The notes beneath the pieces were generated by a model that made no database searches, was not told the origin of the DNA, and was given only the letters and a program-made list of their open reading frames with translations. A stretch of 64,000 bases of DNA from Sporosarcina sp. (GTDB lineage: Bacteria > Bacillota > Bacilli > Bacillales_A > Planococcaceae), in contig JAPFCR010000035.1 of assembly GCA_026169375.1 (NCBI GenBank), positions 124,001-188,000 on the forward strand. Reading direction: 5' to 3'. A program made the position numbers and the translations under genes. Every line of letters starts with the position of its first letter. Positions within the stretch are counted from its first letter, which is position 1. Positions 26,809 through 36,568 of this stretch are shown here, piece after piece.

Positions 26809-27741
26809 TCAATTAGTAAAATCCTTCAAAACGACCGAAATATCTTTCACGATCTTTTCTGTCGGTTGTGTTGCATCGAACCAATATACGTCTAATTTAT
26901 TTTTAAAATAAGTCATTTGACGCTTGGCATAATTACGCGTCCCTTTTTGTATCGCTTTTACCGCGTCGTCATACGTGATTTTTCCTTCTACATATTGCTG
27001 GAGTTCACGGTAACCGATTGCGCGCATCGCTGGGGTGTCTTTGAATCCGCATGCTAATAACTGTTCGACTTCAGCTAAAAAACCTTGTTCAATCATGATT
27101 TCTGTCCGTCGATTAATGCGGTCATATAAAATGTCTCGATCCATCTCCAATCCAAAAATCAAATGATTAAACAGCGCTTCGTCCCCTTGTTCTTTTTCTT
27201 GCGCTGTTTTTGTTTCACCCGTTATTTCAATAATTTCGAGTGCACGAATCAGTCTTCTATGATTATTCGGATGAATTTTCTTCGCACCGACTGGGTCAAG
27301 TTTAACAAGTTTTTCATAGAGTTGCGTTGATCCTTCTTCTTCCAGCTCTTGCTCTAATCGTGCACGCACTTCAGGATCTGTTGCTGCTTCTGTAAAACGA
27401 AAATCATACAAAACTGCTTGCACGTATAACCCTGTCCCACCTACAATAATTGGCATTTTTCCGCTGCTTTGGATTTCCCTTATGCAATCTCTTACGACCT
27501 TTTGATATTCCGCCACTGAAAATTCTTCTGCCGGCTCCTTCATATCAAATAAATGATGAGGAACCCCGTTCATTTCTTCTTCTGTAATTTTCGCGGTGCC
27601 TATATCGAATCCTTTATAAACTTGCGTCGAATCCCCGTTAATAATTTCACCATTCACTAATTTCGCGAGTTCAATGCTGAGTGCTGTTTTTCCCGATGCA
27701 GTCGGCCCAACAATCGCGAGTACGTCTACTTTATTTACCAT
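26809..27741 (-). CDS. miaA: tRNA dimethylallyltransferase
   Basis: 310 residues. P-loop G-P-T-A-S-G-K-T, the N-G-D-S-T-Q-V-Y substrate motif and G-G-T-G-L-Y are conserved. It adds a dimethylallyl group to A37 of tRNAs reading UNN codons. MiaB, also in this window, then methylthiolates it. The ATG at 27741 is preferred; a TTG at 27750 is possible. It overlaps the upstream hydrolase gene by 11 bases, so they are coupled. Confidence 0.95.
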   Translation of the reverse strand: MVNKVDVLAIVGPTASGKTALSIELAKLVNGEIINGDSTQVYKGFDIGTAKITEEEMNGVPHHLFDMKEPAEEFSVAEYQKVVRDCIREIQSSGKMPIIVGGTGLYVQAVLYDFRFTEAATDPEVRARLEQELEEEGSTQLYEKLVKLDPVGAKKIHPNNHRRLIRALEIIEITGETKTAQEKEQGDEALFNHLIFGLEMDRDILYDRINRRTEIMIEQGFLAEVEQLLACGFKDTPAMRAIGYRELQQYVEGKITYDDAVKAIQKGTRNYAKRQMTYFKNKLDVYWFDATQPTEKIVKDISVVLKDFTN

Positions 27742-28651
27742 CTTTTTCAATCCATTCTTCTACTAATCGAATCACTTCTTTTCTCTTTGAATCGCCAATG
27801 AGTTCATGTCTTCCGCCTTCAAATAATAAAACCGTCACATCTTCTATTTTTGCATCATCATATTGTTTTGCGACTTTCCATAAAGCTTTCCCGTAATTTC
27901 CAACGGGATCTTCCGTACCTGCAAAAAGTAAAATCGGCATTTCTTTCGGAATTTGTGCAATTTCTTTCGGATCATGAATCACTCCTAAGCCGTCAAACAA
28001 GTCTAGGAAAAACTGCGTTGTTGGAACAAAACCACAATACTCATCACTTAAATAAGAAAAGACGAGTTCATTGTTTTTAGAAATCCAATCAAATTTTGTG
28101 ATTGGGTTTTTGATACTTTGATTGAAGCGACCGAAAACAAGAGAGTCTAGGAACGGATTCGGCTCGCCGTACCCATTTCGCCTCCCCAACAAATGCGCAA
28201 GACCTTGCCCGCCTTTACGCGCAAGACCTACATCATCTCCTGTACCTGAAAGCACAGTTGCATCGACCCTATCACCGTAAACTTGTATAAAACGTCTTGC
28301 GATAAAAGAGCCCATACTATGACCAAATAAAATGAATTGATTTGTCGGATACAGCTGCTTCATATGCTTGGTCACTTCAAATGTATCTTCTACGACACGA
28401 TGAAAGCCATTTTCTACTGCAAAATGACCTCGTTTTCCGTTCATCTCTGCCGTTCTTCCGTGCCCGCGATGATCGTAAGCCGTCACAATATATCCACGGT
28501 CGGTAAAATAATCAGCTGTACTTCTATACCGTCCGCTATGTTCAGCCATCCCATGTAATAAATGAATATGCCCGATTGCTTCTGTTTTCGGTTGCTGGAC
28601 AGTCGCATACACTTTCATTCCGTCTGACATTTCTAACGTCATTTCTTTCAT
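27731..28651 (-). CDS. Alpha/beta hydrolase (lysophospholipase-like)
   Basis: 306 residues. H-G-M-A-E-H-S-G-R-Y near residue 35 and D-H-R-G-H-G are typical of monoacylglycerol-lipase-type enzymes. The nucleophile lies in G-H-S-M-G near residue 112, with Asp in G-T-E-D-P and His in G-G-R-H-E. AAGGAG precedes the ATG. It sits between mutL and miaA and overlaps miaA. Substrate unknown. Confidence 0.85.
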   Translation of the reverse strand: MKEMTLEMSDGMKVYATVQQPKTEAIGHIHLLHGMAEHSGRYRSTADYFTDRGYIVTAYDHRGHGRTAEMNGKRGHFAVENGFHRVVEDTFEVTKHMKQLYPTNQFILFGHSMGSFIARRFIQVYGDRVDATVLSGTGDDVGLARKGGQGLAHLLGRRNGYGEPNPFLDSLVFGRFNQSIKNPITKFDWISKNNELVFSYLSDEYCGFVPTTQFFLDLFDGLGVIHDPKEIAQIPKEMPILLFAGTEDPVGNYGKALWKVAKQYDDAKIEDVTVLLFEGGRHELIGDSKRKEVIRLVEEWIEKDGK

Positions 28652-28675
28652 TTACAGTCGCTCCTTTCTCCTGTT

Positions 28676-30532
28676 TTACATCACGCGTTTAAACATCTTT
28701 TCAACTTCATATGTCGTAAAATGAATCAGCACTGGTCTACCATGTGGACAAGTGAATGGATTTTCAGCTCGTCCTAAATCTTGGATAAGTCTTTCCATAT
28801 CTTGTAACGTTAAATGATGATTCGCTTTAATGGATCGTTTACAGCTCATCATAATGGCTGCTTCTTCCCTTACTTTCCCAATGTTTACATTTCGTGCCTC
28901 TAAAATTTGTTCAATCATCTCTTCAATAATTTCCGTTTCTTCTCCATCCGGAAACCATGTCGGAAATTCTCTCACAACATATGATGTTGGGCCAAATTCT
29001 TCTAAGTAAATTCCAACATCATTTAAAATTTGCTTATTTTCTTCAACTTTCATTTTTTCATCTGCTGAGTAATGAAATTGAAGAGGCAATAATAAAAGTT
29101 GGCGTTCTTCATTTTCCACTTCTTTTAATTTATCTCTAAAAAATTCATATTTAATACGCTCTTGTGCCGCATGTTGGTCAATCATATAAAAACCGTCTTC
29201 ATTTTGCGCGATAATATACGTCCCATGTACTTGACCAACTGGAAATAGCATTGGAAAATCATTTTCTTTTTCGGTTGCTATATCAGTTGCTCGTTCGTCT
29301 ATTGAAGTCGATTCATGGACAATCCACTCATCTTGCGCTTCACGTGGGCTTTCGATAGGTGTATACGGTTCAAATGATGATGTCTGTTCCACCGGCGTCA
29401 GTTCTTTTTCTACAGCTGGTACAAATGGTGTTGATATAGGTGCTTCTTCTATGATTTCTTCTTTTCGCGTCGGAAGTGATGCCGTCCAAAGCGTCGTTTG
29501 TTCAGACGGTTTCTTTTTTTCTTTTTTTACGGCGTCTGGAATTTGTACCTTGCCACGCACCGCTTTTTGAACCGTTTCTTGAATTAACGTCAGCAATTCA
29601 CTCTCTTTACTCATTCGGATTTGCTGTTTCGATGGATGTACGTTTACATCTGTTAAAAACGGATCTCCTTCTATATTCATCACAACAATTGGATATCTAC
29701 CAATCGGTAAAAACGTATGGAATGCTTCTAAAATCACACGGTTAATGGCGTAACTTTGAATCCATCTACCATTGACAATGGTTGTCATATAATTACGTGA
29801 AGCACGTGTCATTTCAGGCAGTGTTACGTAACCATAGATGTTATAGTCTGCATTTTCCCCTTTAAACGCAATCATTTTCCGTGCAACTGTCATGCCGTAA
29901 ATATCGGAAATCACACGCAATTGGTCGCTGCTTCCTGTCGTTTGCAGTAGGTTTTGACTATGATGGGTAAGTTTAAAAGCGATGTTCGGATGACTTAGTG
30001 CAAGTCTGTTCACAAGACCAATTGTATGACCAAGTTCAGTTTGGATCGTTTTCATATATTTTAACCGTGCAGGTGTATTGTAAAATAATTGGGAAACTGT
30101 AATATCCGTCCCTTTACGTAAAGCCGCTTTCTCATGCTTCATAAGCTCGCCGCCTTCAATATGGACTGCTGTACCATTTTTCTCTCCGTCAGACGTCCAT
30201 AAATCGATTTTAGCGACCGATGAAATACTCGCAAGCGCTTCTCCGCGAAAACCAAGCGTACGAATCCGAAACAAGTCATGCTCGTTTATAATTTTACTCG
30301 TCGCATGACGTTCAAACGCAAGAATTGCATCTTTTTCAGACATGCCTTTTCCGTTATCTGTCACCCGTATTTTCATCAGTCCAGCTTCTTCTAACGCAAT
30401 TTCAATGACTGTACTCCCCGCATCGATTGCGTTTTCAACAAGCTCTTTAACAATCGAAGCGGGTCGTTCAACAACTTCACCCGCTGCGATTTTATTAGAT
30501 AATGTATCGTCCATTACTTGAATAATATCCAA
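28676..30532 (-). CDS. mutL: DNA mismatch repair protein MutL
   Basis: 618 residues from a TTG at 30532; GAGGTG lies six bases upstream and overlaps the alternative GTG at 30541. The GHKL ATPase has N-K-I-A-A-G-E-V-V, E-L-V-E-N-A-I-D-A-G and D-N-G-K-G-M. The C-terminal endonuclease domain has D-Q-H-A-A-Q-E-R-I plus S-C-K-R-S-I-K and C-P-H-G-R-P, so the protein should nick DNA itself, as expected in an organism without MutH. It starts close after mutS. Confidence 0.96.
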   Translation of the reverse strand: MDIIQVMDDTLSNKIAAGEVVERPASIVKELVENAIDAGSTVIEIALEEAGLMKIRVTDNGKGMSEKDAILAFERHATSKIINEHDLFRIRTLGFRGEALASISSVAKIDLWTSDGEKNGTAVHIEGGELMKHEKAALRKGTDITVSQLFYNTPARLKYMKTIQTELGHTIGLVNRLALSHPNIAFKLTHHSQNLLQTTGSSDQLRVISDIYGMTVARKMIAFKGENADYNIYGYVTLPEMTRASRNYMTTIVNGRWIQSYAINRVILEAFHTFLPIGRYPIVVMNIEGDPFLTDVNVHPSKQQIRMSKESELLTLIQETVQKAVRGKVQIPDAVKKEKKKPSEQTTLWTASLPTRKEEIIEEAPISTPFVPAVEKELTPVEQTSSFEPYTPIESPREAQDEWIVHESTSIDERATDIATEKENDFPMLFPVGQVHGTYIIAQNEDGFYMIDQHAAQERIKYEFFRDKLKEVENEERQLLLLPLQFHYSADEKMKVEENKQILNDVGIYLEEFGPTSYVVREFPTWFPDGEETEIIEEMIEQILEARNVNIGKVREEAAIMMSCKRSIKANHHLTLQDMERLIQDLGRAENPFTCPHGRPVLIHFTTYEVEKMFKRVM

Positions 30533-30543
30533 GCTGATCACCT

Positions 30544-33099
30544 CTATTTCGTTCTAAGTTTCTCCTGTAAATCCGCGATATACTGCATCGCTTGAAGTGG
30601 CGTCATATTTAAGACGTTTTGATTGTTTAAATCATTTAAAACTGCTAGTTGACCATCTGAAAGTGTAACCGTCTCTTCTTCTTCAACTTCATCGAAAAAA
30701 GCAAGTTGCTCAGCTTCTGACGTTTGAACTGACAATTCTTCATTACTTTCAAATGATTCTAGTAGATCTTTCGCACGGTCTAGCAGTTCCTTCGGTAACC
30801 CCGCCAAATCTGCCACGTAAATCCCATAACTTTTATCTGCGGCACCTTTCATCACTTTATGCAAAAAGACGACTTTTCCGTCTTGCTCCATCGCTGCAAC
30901 ATGAACGTTTTCTAAGCGTTCCAATTGTTCATCGAGTGACGTTAATTCGTGATAATGCGTCGAGAACAATGTGTTTGCGCCAATTTGATTATGAATATAT
31001 TCCATCATCGCCTGCGCTAAAGACATGCCATCATACGTTGACGTCCCTCTCCCAATTTCGTCAAATAATAATAAACTCCGCTCAGTCGCATTCACAATTG
31101 CATATTGGGATTCCATCATTTCCATCATAAACGTACTTTGCCCAGAAGCGAGATCATCTGCCGCCCCAATTCTCGTAAAAATCTGGTCTGTAATTGGCAG
31201 TGTCGCCTCGTCACAAGGAACATAACAACCAATTTGTGCCATGACAACCGTTAACGCAACTTGTCGCATATATGTACTCTTACCAGACATATTCGGTCCT
31301 GTAATTAACAACATATTCGCGTCTTCCGCTAACGCACAACTATTTGGAACATATAAAGAATGATCCATCATTTTCTCTACAACTGGATGACGACCGTTTT
31401 TTAGATTTAATGCTTTACCATCATGGAAGGTCGGTTTTACATAATTTCTTTTTTCCGCCACTTCCGCAAAGGCAAGTAACACATCAAGTTCACTTAACAC
31501 AGACGCCAAGTGTTGTACATCACGAATATGCGGCTTTAACTGTTCTCTCACTTCTGTAAATAAATCATACTCAAGCTCTAAACTTTCGGCTTCCGCATTT
31601 AAAATTAACTCTTCTTTTTCCTTTAATTCCATCGTAATATAGCGTTCTGCATTCGCTAATGTTTGTTTTCGTTCATAGCGTTCTTGGTCGACAAATTCAA
31701 TATTTGCTTTCGTCACTTCAATAAAATAACCAAACACACGGTTATAGCCAATTTTCAAGTTTCGAATGCCTGTTTTTTCTTTCTCAATTTGTTCGAGTTC
31801 CGCTAACCATTGTTTACCATTTTTTGAAGCATCACGGTATTCATCTAACTTGTCATGAAAACCATCCCGAATAACGCCGCCTTCTTTCACTGTTAACGGT
31901 GGCTCTTCTGCAATGGACTGTTCAAGCATTGTTCGTACATGATCACAAGGTTGAATTCGTTTCGCAAATTCAGCTAATAAAGGCTCGCCTGCATTTTCAA
32001 GTGCGGCTTTAATTGCCGGTACTTTTCGAAGCGAATTACGTAGTTGTGCTAAATCTCTTCCATTTGCTGATCCCATTGAAATTCGTCCAGCGAGTCGTTC
32101 GAGATCATATACTTCTCGTAAAGACGTTTTTAAATCATCACTTAAAAAGAAGTTTTCCACTAAATCTGTGACGACGTCTAAACGATTTTCAATTTCAGCG
32201 CGGTTGGCTAATGGCTGATGGATCCACATCTTTAACTTTCTCGCGCCCATCGCAGTCACCGTTTCATCGAGCAACCAGTAAAGCGTCCCTTCTTTTGTAC
32301 CCGTTCGAATTGACTGAATGAGTTCTAAATTTCGCATTGAATTTGCGTCGATCGATAACTTCGCATTTTTTTTAATAAACTCAAACGGCTTTAAATGTTC
32401 AAGTGTTGTCTTTTGTGTACGCTTCACATAAGATATGAGTCGACTACAGGCATCAACCACGTTATCGGGAACATCCATACTTTTTTCAATGACTTCTTCT
32501 GTCTGTTCAATTGACAGTGCAATATTACGACTCGCCATATGGTCTGCTAATGCAAGATGAAGACCTTCATCGACAACGACTTCTTTCACGCCGAGCGCCT
32601 CGATTTCTGAAATTAGCGTCCGTTCATCACCTTCTACATATTGGACTTTTCCTTCGCCAGTAGAAAGGTCGAGATAAGCCAGTCCATAATCTGTCTCATT
32701 GGCAATATTCGCTGCGCCAATAAAATGGTTTGTATTTGTATCAATATTTTTTCCCTCAGTTAGCGTGCCAGGCGTTACAATTCGAATCACTTCTCTTTTG
32801 ACAATGCCTTTCGCTGTACGAGGGTCTTCTGTTTGCTCACAAATTGCAACTTTATAACCTTGTCCAACAAGTGTTTCGATATAGCCTGCTGCCGAATGAA
32901 ACGGGACGCCGCACATTGGAATGCGGCCTCCTTCTCTTGCATCTCGACCAGTCAATGTAATTTCTAAAATTTGAGATGCTTGAACGGCATCCTCGAAAAA
33001 TAATTCATAAAAGTCACCAAGCCTAAAAAATAAAAAAGCATCTTGATGTTCTTTTTTTATTGTTAAATATTGTTTCATCATTGGTGTATATGTTGTCAT
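30544..33099 (-). CDS. mutS: DNA mismatch recognition ATPase MutS
   Basis: 851 residues. The mismatch-binding domain begins M-M-K-Q-Y-L...F-R-L-G-D-F-Y-E-L-F with the Phe-x-Glu wedge. The ATPase has G-P-N-M-S-G-K-S-T, the Walker B region L-L-L-F-D-E-I-G-R-G-T-S and F-S-T-H-Y-H-E-L. It recognises mispairs and recruits MutL, encoded 11 bases downstream. A terminator separates it from cotE, so mutSL probably has its own promoter. Confidence 0.97.
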   Translation of the reverse strand: MTTYTPMMKQYLTIKKEHQDAFLFFRLGDFYELFFEDAVQASQILEITLTGRDAREGGRIPMCGVPFHSAAGYIETLVGQGYKVAICEQTEDPRTAKGIVKREVIRIVTPGTLTEGKNIDTNTNHFIGAANIANETDYGLAYLDLSTGEGKVQYVEGDERTLISEIEALGVKEVVVDEGLHLALADHMASRNIALSIEQTEEVIEKSMDVPDNVVDACSRLISYVKRTQKTTLEHLKPFEFIKKNAKLSIDANSMRNLELIQSIRTGTKEGTLYWLLDETVTAMGARKLKMWIHQPLANRAEIENRLDVVTDLVENFFLSDDLKTSLREVYDLERLAGRISMGSANGRDLAQLRNSLRKVPAIKAALENAGEPLLAEFAKRIQPCDHVRTMLEQSIAEEPPLTVKEGGVIRDGFHDKLDEYRDASKNGKQWLAELEQIEKEKTGIRNLKIGYNRVFGYFIEVTKANIEFVDQERYERKQTLANAERYITMELKEKEELILNAEAESLELEYDLFTEVREQLKPHIRDVQHLASVLSELDVLLAFAEVAEKRNYVKPTFHDGKALNLKNGRHPVVEKMMDHSLYVPNSCALAEDANMLLITGPNMSGKSTYMRQVALTVVMAQIGCYVPCDEATLPITDQIFTRIGAADDLASGQSTFMMEMMESQYAIVNATERSLLLFDEIGRGTSTYDGMSLAQAMMEYIHNQIGANTLFSTHYHELTSLDEQLERLENVHVAAMEQDGKVVFLHKVMKGAADKSYGIYVADLAGLPKELLDRAKDLLESFESNEELSVQTSEAEQLAFFDEVEEEETVTLSDGQLAVLNDLNNQNVLNMTPLQAMQYIADLQEKLRTK

Positions 33100-33207
33100 T
33101 AAAATACCTCGCTATATAAAAGATCAATCTATTTCATCATTATATCAATAATACCTGTGGATATGAAGAATTCCTCATTTTAACCTTCTTCTCTTGCACA
33201 CAAAAAA

Positions 33208-33230
33208 AGCCGGATAACGAGATACCGGCT
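33208..33230 (-). terminator. Terminator of cotE
   Basis: AGCCGG / CCGGCT stem followed on the minus strand by seven T, between cotE and mutS. Confidence 0.85.
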
Positions 33231-33257
33231 CAGTTGTTTTATTTTTATGCGCATACC

Positions 33258-33896
33258 TTATGGATGATGGTGTCCATCTTTGTGGTTCGGTCCGTGGTGG
33301 TGATGGTCTTTATGATTATGGTCTTGATGGTGGTCATGGTGCTGCCCATGATTGTGCTTATCATGATGATGATCGTGTTGATGATCGTGTTGATGTCCGT
33401 GATGATGATTTGACGACTCATCGCGGATTGGCCACTCTTCTTCAAAATCGCATGGATGGACCTTAACACAGATTTTTGTTTCGCCAATGACTTCAACGAC
33501 TAATTCACGTTCTACACAAATCACAAAATTTTGCCCGCATTTAGAAATGGTTGCTTCTGTACAGTTCGGATGTTGGACTACATTGACAAGGACTTCCTCA
33601 TGTCTTGACGTTGGTTCGTCTCGGTAATGAAGACGAATTCGATCTTTGTAAGAAATCGTTTCTGTAAAGACAGATGTTTTCGAATGCTTACTATGCGAGT
33701 ACCAAACGTTCACATCAAACTTTCCAGATACTTCTACATACTTTCCAACCTTTTTCGCTTGTTGTGTGTGGTTAATGACCCAACAACCGAGAATGCTCGT
33801 TGGTTTGTTCGGCGGACATAATGTTTCTTTAGTCTCTGTTCTCTTTTTCCCTTTTGCTACAACTGCTTTCGTTACAATTTGACGTAAATTCTTCAG
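33258..33896 (-). CDS. cotE: Outer spore coat protein CotE with histidine-rich tail
   Basis: 212 residues if started at CTG 33896. That CTG lies seven bases after GGAGG and begins K-N-L-R-Q-I-V-T-K-A-V-V-A-K-G, aligning with the CotE N-terminus; no ATG, GTG or TTG precedes it in frame before a TGA. Core motifs follow: T-S-I-L-G-C-W-V-I-N-H, V-N-V-W-Y-S, R-D-E, Q-H-P-N-C-T-E-A-T-I-S and V-E-R-E-L-V-V-E-V-I-G-E-T-K. CotE directs outer-coat assembly on the forespore. The last 49 residues contain 26 His with Asp, Asn, Gln and Lys, replacing the acidic tail of B. subtilis CotE. A metal-binding role is possible. The internal ATG at 33713 would lose a third of the conserved core. Confidence 0.85.
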   Translation of the reverse strand: MKNLRQIVTKAVVAKGKKRTETKETLCPPNKPTSILGCWVINHTQQAKKVGKYVEVSGKFDVNVWYSHSKHSKTSVFTETISYKDRIRLHYRDEPTSRHEEVLVNVVQHPNCTEATISKCGQNFVICVERELVVEVIGETKICVKVHPCDFEEEWPIRDESSNHHHGHQHDHQHDHHHDKHNHGQHHDHHQDHNHKDHHHHGPNHKDGHHHP

Positions 33897-33957
33897 TTTT
33901 CTTCCTCCTTCTATCGCTTCAATCCATCATATGCGACAGGAGCCCAAGAAGTGAAAA

Positions 33958-33988
33958 AAATCGGCAAGAAATTTTTTTCTGCCGATTT
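33958..33988 (-). terminator. Terminator of ricA
   Basis: Stem AAATCGGCA / TGCCGATTT with a T run on the minus strand, between ricA and cotE. Confidence 0.8.
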
Positions 33989-34002
33989 AATCATACTAAA
34001 AG

Positions 34003-34452
34003 TTAATCTACTTCAACCTCTTCAAGATGATCATATCTTGTATTCTTTACGTATGAACCTGTTTCGCCGCGAAGTAAATCGCCGCCTGTTGACTCGATAA
34101 TTTCATCTGTCACACCGTTTGCAATCGTGTTTGATACCATTTGTAACAATTCGTTTACTTCACCTTGTGATTGTTTAAACTCTTGAACAATTGGTACTGC
34201 GTCAATTTCTTCTTCAATCTTTTCGATTTTACCTTCAATAATATTCAGCGCACGCTCTTTTCCGTATTGTTGGAAATTAACCGCTTGTTTTTGAAGGGAT
34301 TTTAAACTTGCGATATTTTCACGAACTTTTTGGTTTTCGTTAATTTGCTCTTCCGCACGTTTAAAGAAATCAACTTGTTCCGTATTTGCAATCATATGCG
34401 CAACTTCTCTTGCTTTTTCAATAATTTCTTCTTTAGTATATTTCTTTTCCAT
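34003..34452 (-). CDS. ricA: RicA (YmcA), Y-complex subunit
   Basis: 149 residues, mostly helical. The YlbF/YmcA domain shows K-E-E-I-I-E-K-A-R-E-V-A-H-M-I-A and F-K-R-A-E-E-Q-I-N-E-N. In B. subtilis RicA, RicF and RicT form a complex that promotes Spo0A phosphorylation, biofilm formation, competence and RNase Y-dependent processing; rny is 3 kb upstream. It starts at the base after the miaB stop, so it is in the miaB operon. Confidence 0.92.
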   Translation of the reverse strand: MEKKYTKEEIIEKAREVAHMIANTEQVDFFKRAEEQINENQKVRENIASLKSLQKQAVNFQQYGKERALNIIEGKIEKIEEEIDAVPIVQEFKQSQGEVNELLQMVSNTIANGVTDEIIESTGGDLLRGETGSYVKNTRYDHLEEVEVD

Positions 34453-35994
34453 TTAATTCATTACCTCTTCTCTCTCTACAACATGTAGGAATTCGCCGTT
34501 CAGTGACCAAGTTCTTGCAACTGTTACTTTAACTTTCACAAGTTTACCAATCACTGATTTAGGCGCTTTAAAGTTTACGAGTTTATTTTTACGCGTATAG
34601 CCTGAAAGTACTTCATCGTTCTTTTTACTTTCGCCTTCGACAAGGACTTCTACAATTTCACCTTCGTACTTATCCATTGCTTTTGCAGCGTATTTATTTA
34701 CCACTTTATTTAAACGTTGGAGACGCTCTTTTTTTACGTCCATTGGAATATTATCTTCCATACGTGCAGCTGGCGTACCATCCCTTGGTGAATAAATATA
34801 CGTAAACGCCATTTCAAATTTCATTTCTTCAAACAAAGTCAACGTTTCTTCAAATTGTTCGTCTGTTTCATTCGGGAACCCTACGATAATATCCGTTGTC
34901 AGTGCAACGTCTGGGATTGCTTTTCTAATCTTTTCCACAAGTTCAATATAGCTTTCACGCGTGTACGTTCTTCCCATTATTTTTAAGATACTTGAAGAAC
35001 CTGACTGTACTGGTAAATGAATATGTTCGACAAGGTTTCCACCTTTTGCGAGCACTTCAATTAATTCGTCTTCGAAATCCCACGGGTGACTCGTTGTAAA
35101 ACGAACTCTTGGGATATCGATATAACGCAAATCGTCCATTAAATCAGCAAGTCGATAGTTTAAATCGTCAAAGTCTTTTCCGTACGCGTTTACGTTTTGA
35201 CCGAGTAATGTAATTTCCTGATAACCTTGTGCAGCTAAATGTCTTACTTCTTGAATAATATCTTCTGGTCTTCGACTACGTTCTTTTCCGCGTGTATACG
35301 GAACGATACAATATGTACAGAACTTATCACAGCCGTACATAATATTTACCCATGCTTTAATATCACCGTGACGCACTTTCGGAAGGTTTTCAATAATATC
35401 TCCTTCTTTAGACCATACTTCAACGACCATTTCTTTCGACAGATACGCTTCGGTTAAAATATTCGGAAGTCTGTGAATATTATGCGTACCAAAAATCATA
35501 TCGACTTGATCATACGTTTGTAAAATTTTATTCACAACAGACTCTTCTTGTGACATACAACCACAAACCCCAATGACAAGTTCTGGGTTACGTTGTTTTA
35601 ATGGTTTTAAGTGACCTAATTCACCAAACACTTTATTTTCAGCATTTTCACGAATCGCACATGTGTTTAACAGAATTACGTCTGCATCATCAACAGTTGT
35701 TGTTGCTTCATAACCGAGTGCTGAAAAAATTCCTGCCATCACTTCTGTATCGTGTTCGTTCATTTGACAACCGTACGTTCGAATATAAAACTTCCGGCCG
35801 TTTCCCATGCCTTTAAAACGTTCGTCAATTTCAAAGTCGTCAAAATAAGAAACTTCTTCCCCACCACGTCTTCTTGCTTTTTTCAAAGAAGGCGGCTCAT
35901 ACACAGTTTGGAAATATTGACTATAATCTTTTTCTTCTTTATTTGCGATAGCCGGCTTTACTTCGCCAATGCTTAATCTTTGTTCTTCATTCAT
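34453..35994 (-). CDS. miaB: tRNA methylthiotransferase MiaB
   Basis: 513 residues. The N-terminal UPF0004 domain has R-T-Y-G-C-Q-M-N and cysteines for the auxiliary cluster. The radical SAM motif is C-D-K-F-C-T-Y-C near residue 225, and a C-terminal TRAM domain is present. It converts i6A37 to ms2i6A37 in tRNA, acting after MiaA. The N-terminal 60-residue extension is normal for the Bacillus form. It is contiguous with ricA. Confidence 0.96.
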   Translation of the reverse strand: MNEEQRLSIGEVKPAIANKEEKDYSQYFQTVYEPPSLKKARRRGGEEVSYFDDFEIDERFKGMGNGRKFYIRTYGCQMNEHDTEVMAGIFSALGYEATTTVDDADVILLNTCAIRENAENKVFGELGHLKPLKQRNPELVIGVCGCMSQEESVVNKILQTYDQVDMIFGTHNIHRLPNILTEAYLSKEMVVEVWSKEGDIIENLPKVRHGDIKAWVNIMYGCDKFCTYCIVPYTRGKERSRRPEDIIQEVRHLAAQGYQEITLLGQNVNAYGKDFDDLNYRLADLMDDLRYIDIPRVRFTTSHPWDFEDELIEVLAKGGNLVEHIHLPVQSGSSSILKIMGRTYTRESYIELVEKIRKAIPDVALTTDIIVGFPNETDEQFEETLTLFEEMKFEMAFTYIYSPRDGTPAARMEDNIPMDVKKERLQRLNKVVNKYAAKAMDKYEGEIVEVLVEGESKKNDEVLSGYTRKNKLVNFKAPKSVIGKLVKVKVTVARTWSLNGEFLHVVEREEVMN

Positions 35995-36130
35995 TGTAAT
36001 TGTTTCCCCTTTCTTACTATCTTTCGGGAATTTGTCCGTACTTACTGTACATTATACTAGAGGGGAACGCAACTGTAAAAGAAGTCACATGGTTTGTTGA
36101 ATGTTTGTCATATTTCTAGTCGAAATTAAA

Positions 36131-36170
36131 AATATGCGGTAAGGAAACAACTGCTTCCTTACCGCATATT
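36131..36170 (-). terminator. Terminator of spoVS
   Basis: A perfect 16-bp stem (AATATGCGGTAAGGAA and its complement) followed by TTTTTAATTT on the minus strand. Confidence 0.9.
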
Positions 36171-36204
36171 CACATAAAAATTATGATGACGCTTTTACAC
36201 TACT

Positions 36205-36486
36205 TCACGCTTGTTTTCCCTTTACATGCTTCTGTACGAGCAATTTTAATGCGGTACGGCCCTCACCGTTTATCGTAATGTCGGTGAATGCGGGCGCACA
36301 TGTGAGGTCTGAGCCGCCTGGTGCGACAAACCCTCTTGCAATGGCGATTGCTTTCACCGCCTGATTTAAAGCGCCTGCGCCGACTGCTTGCATTTCAGCA
36401 TAACCTTGCTCTCGAATAACCGCTACAAGTGCACCTGCTACAGAGTTTGGATTTGAGCTTGAAGATACTTTTAATGGGTTCACCAT
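36205..36486 (-). CDS. spoVS: Stage V sporulation protein S
   Basis: 93 residues from the ATG at 36486, preceded by GGAGG at 7 bases; longer frames are not supported. L-K-V-S, S-N-P-N-S-V-A-G-A-L, I-G/V-G-A-G-A-L-N-Q-A-V-K-A and I-A-R-G-F-V-A-P are the Alba-like SpoVS signature. It affects coat assembly and septation during sporulation in B. subtilis. The C-terminus is about seven residues longer and more basic than that of B. subtilis. It follows ymdB and ends at a strong terminator. Confidence 0.95.
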   Translation of the reverse strand: MVNPLKVSSSSNPNSVAGALVAVIREQGYAEMQAVGAGALNQAVKAIAIARGFVAPGGSDLTCAPAFTDITINGEGRTALKLLVQKHVKGKQA

Positions 36487-36568
36487 TCTTCCTCCTTGTT
36501 TTCCGATATCTATGGAACGGATTGGTCCATAACCTATCCTATGAAAGGAGGAAATCATTTAGACGCAT

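Noticed and set aside
33260..33466. Short tandem repeat or CRISPR-like array at the GATGATG-rich stretch
   Set aside because: The repetitiveness comes from His and Asp codons in cotE; there are no fixed repeats with spacers.
33245..33496. An 83-codon frame rich in Ile, Thr and Met over the His-rich region
   Set aside because: It is a frame-shifted reading of the CAT/CAC repeats of the cotE tail.
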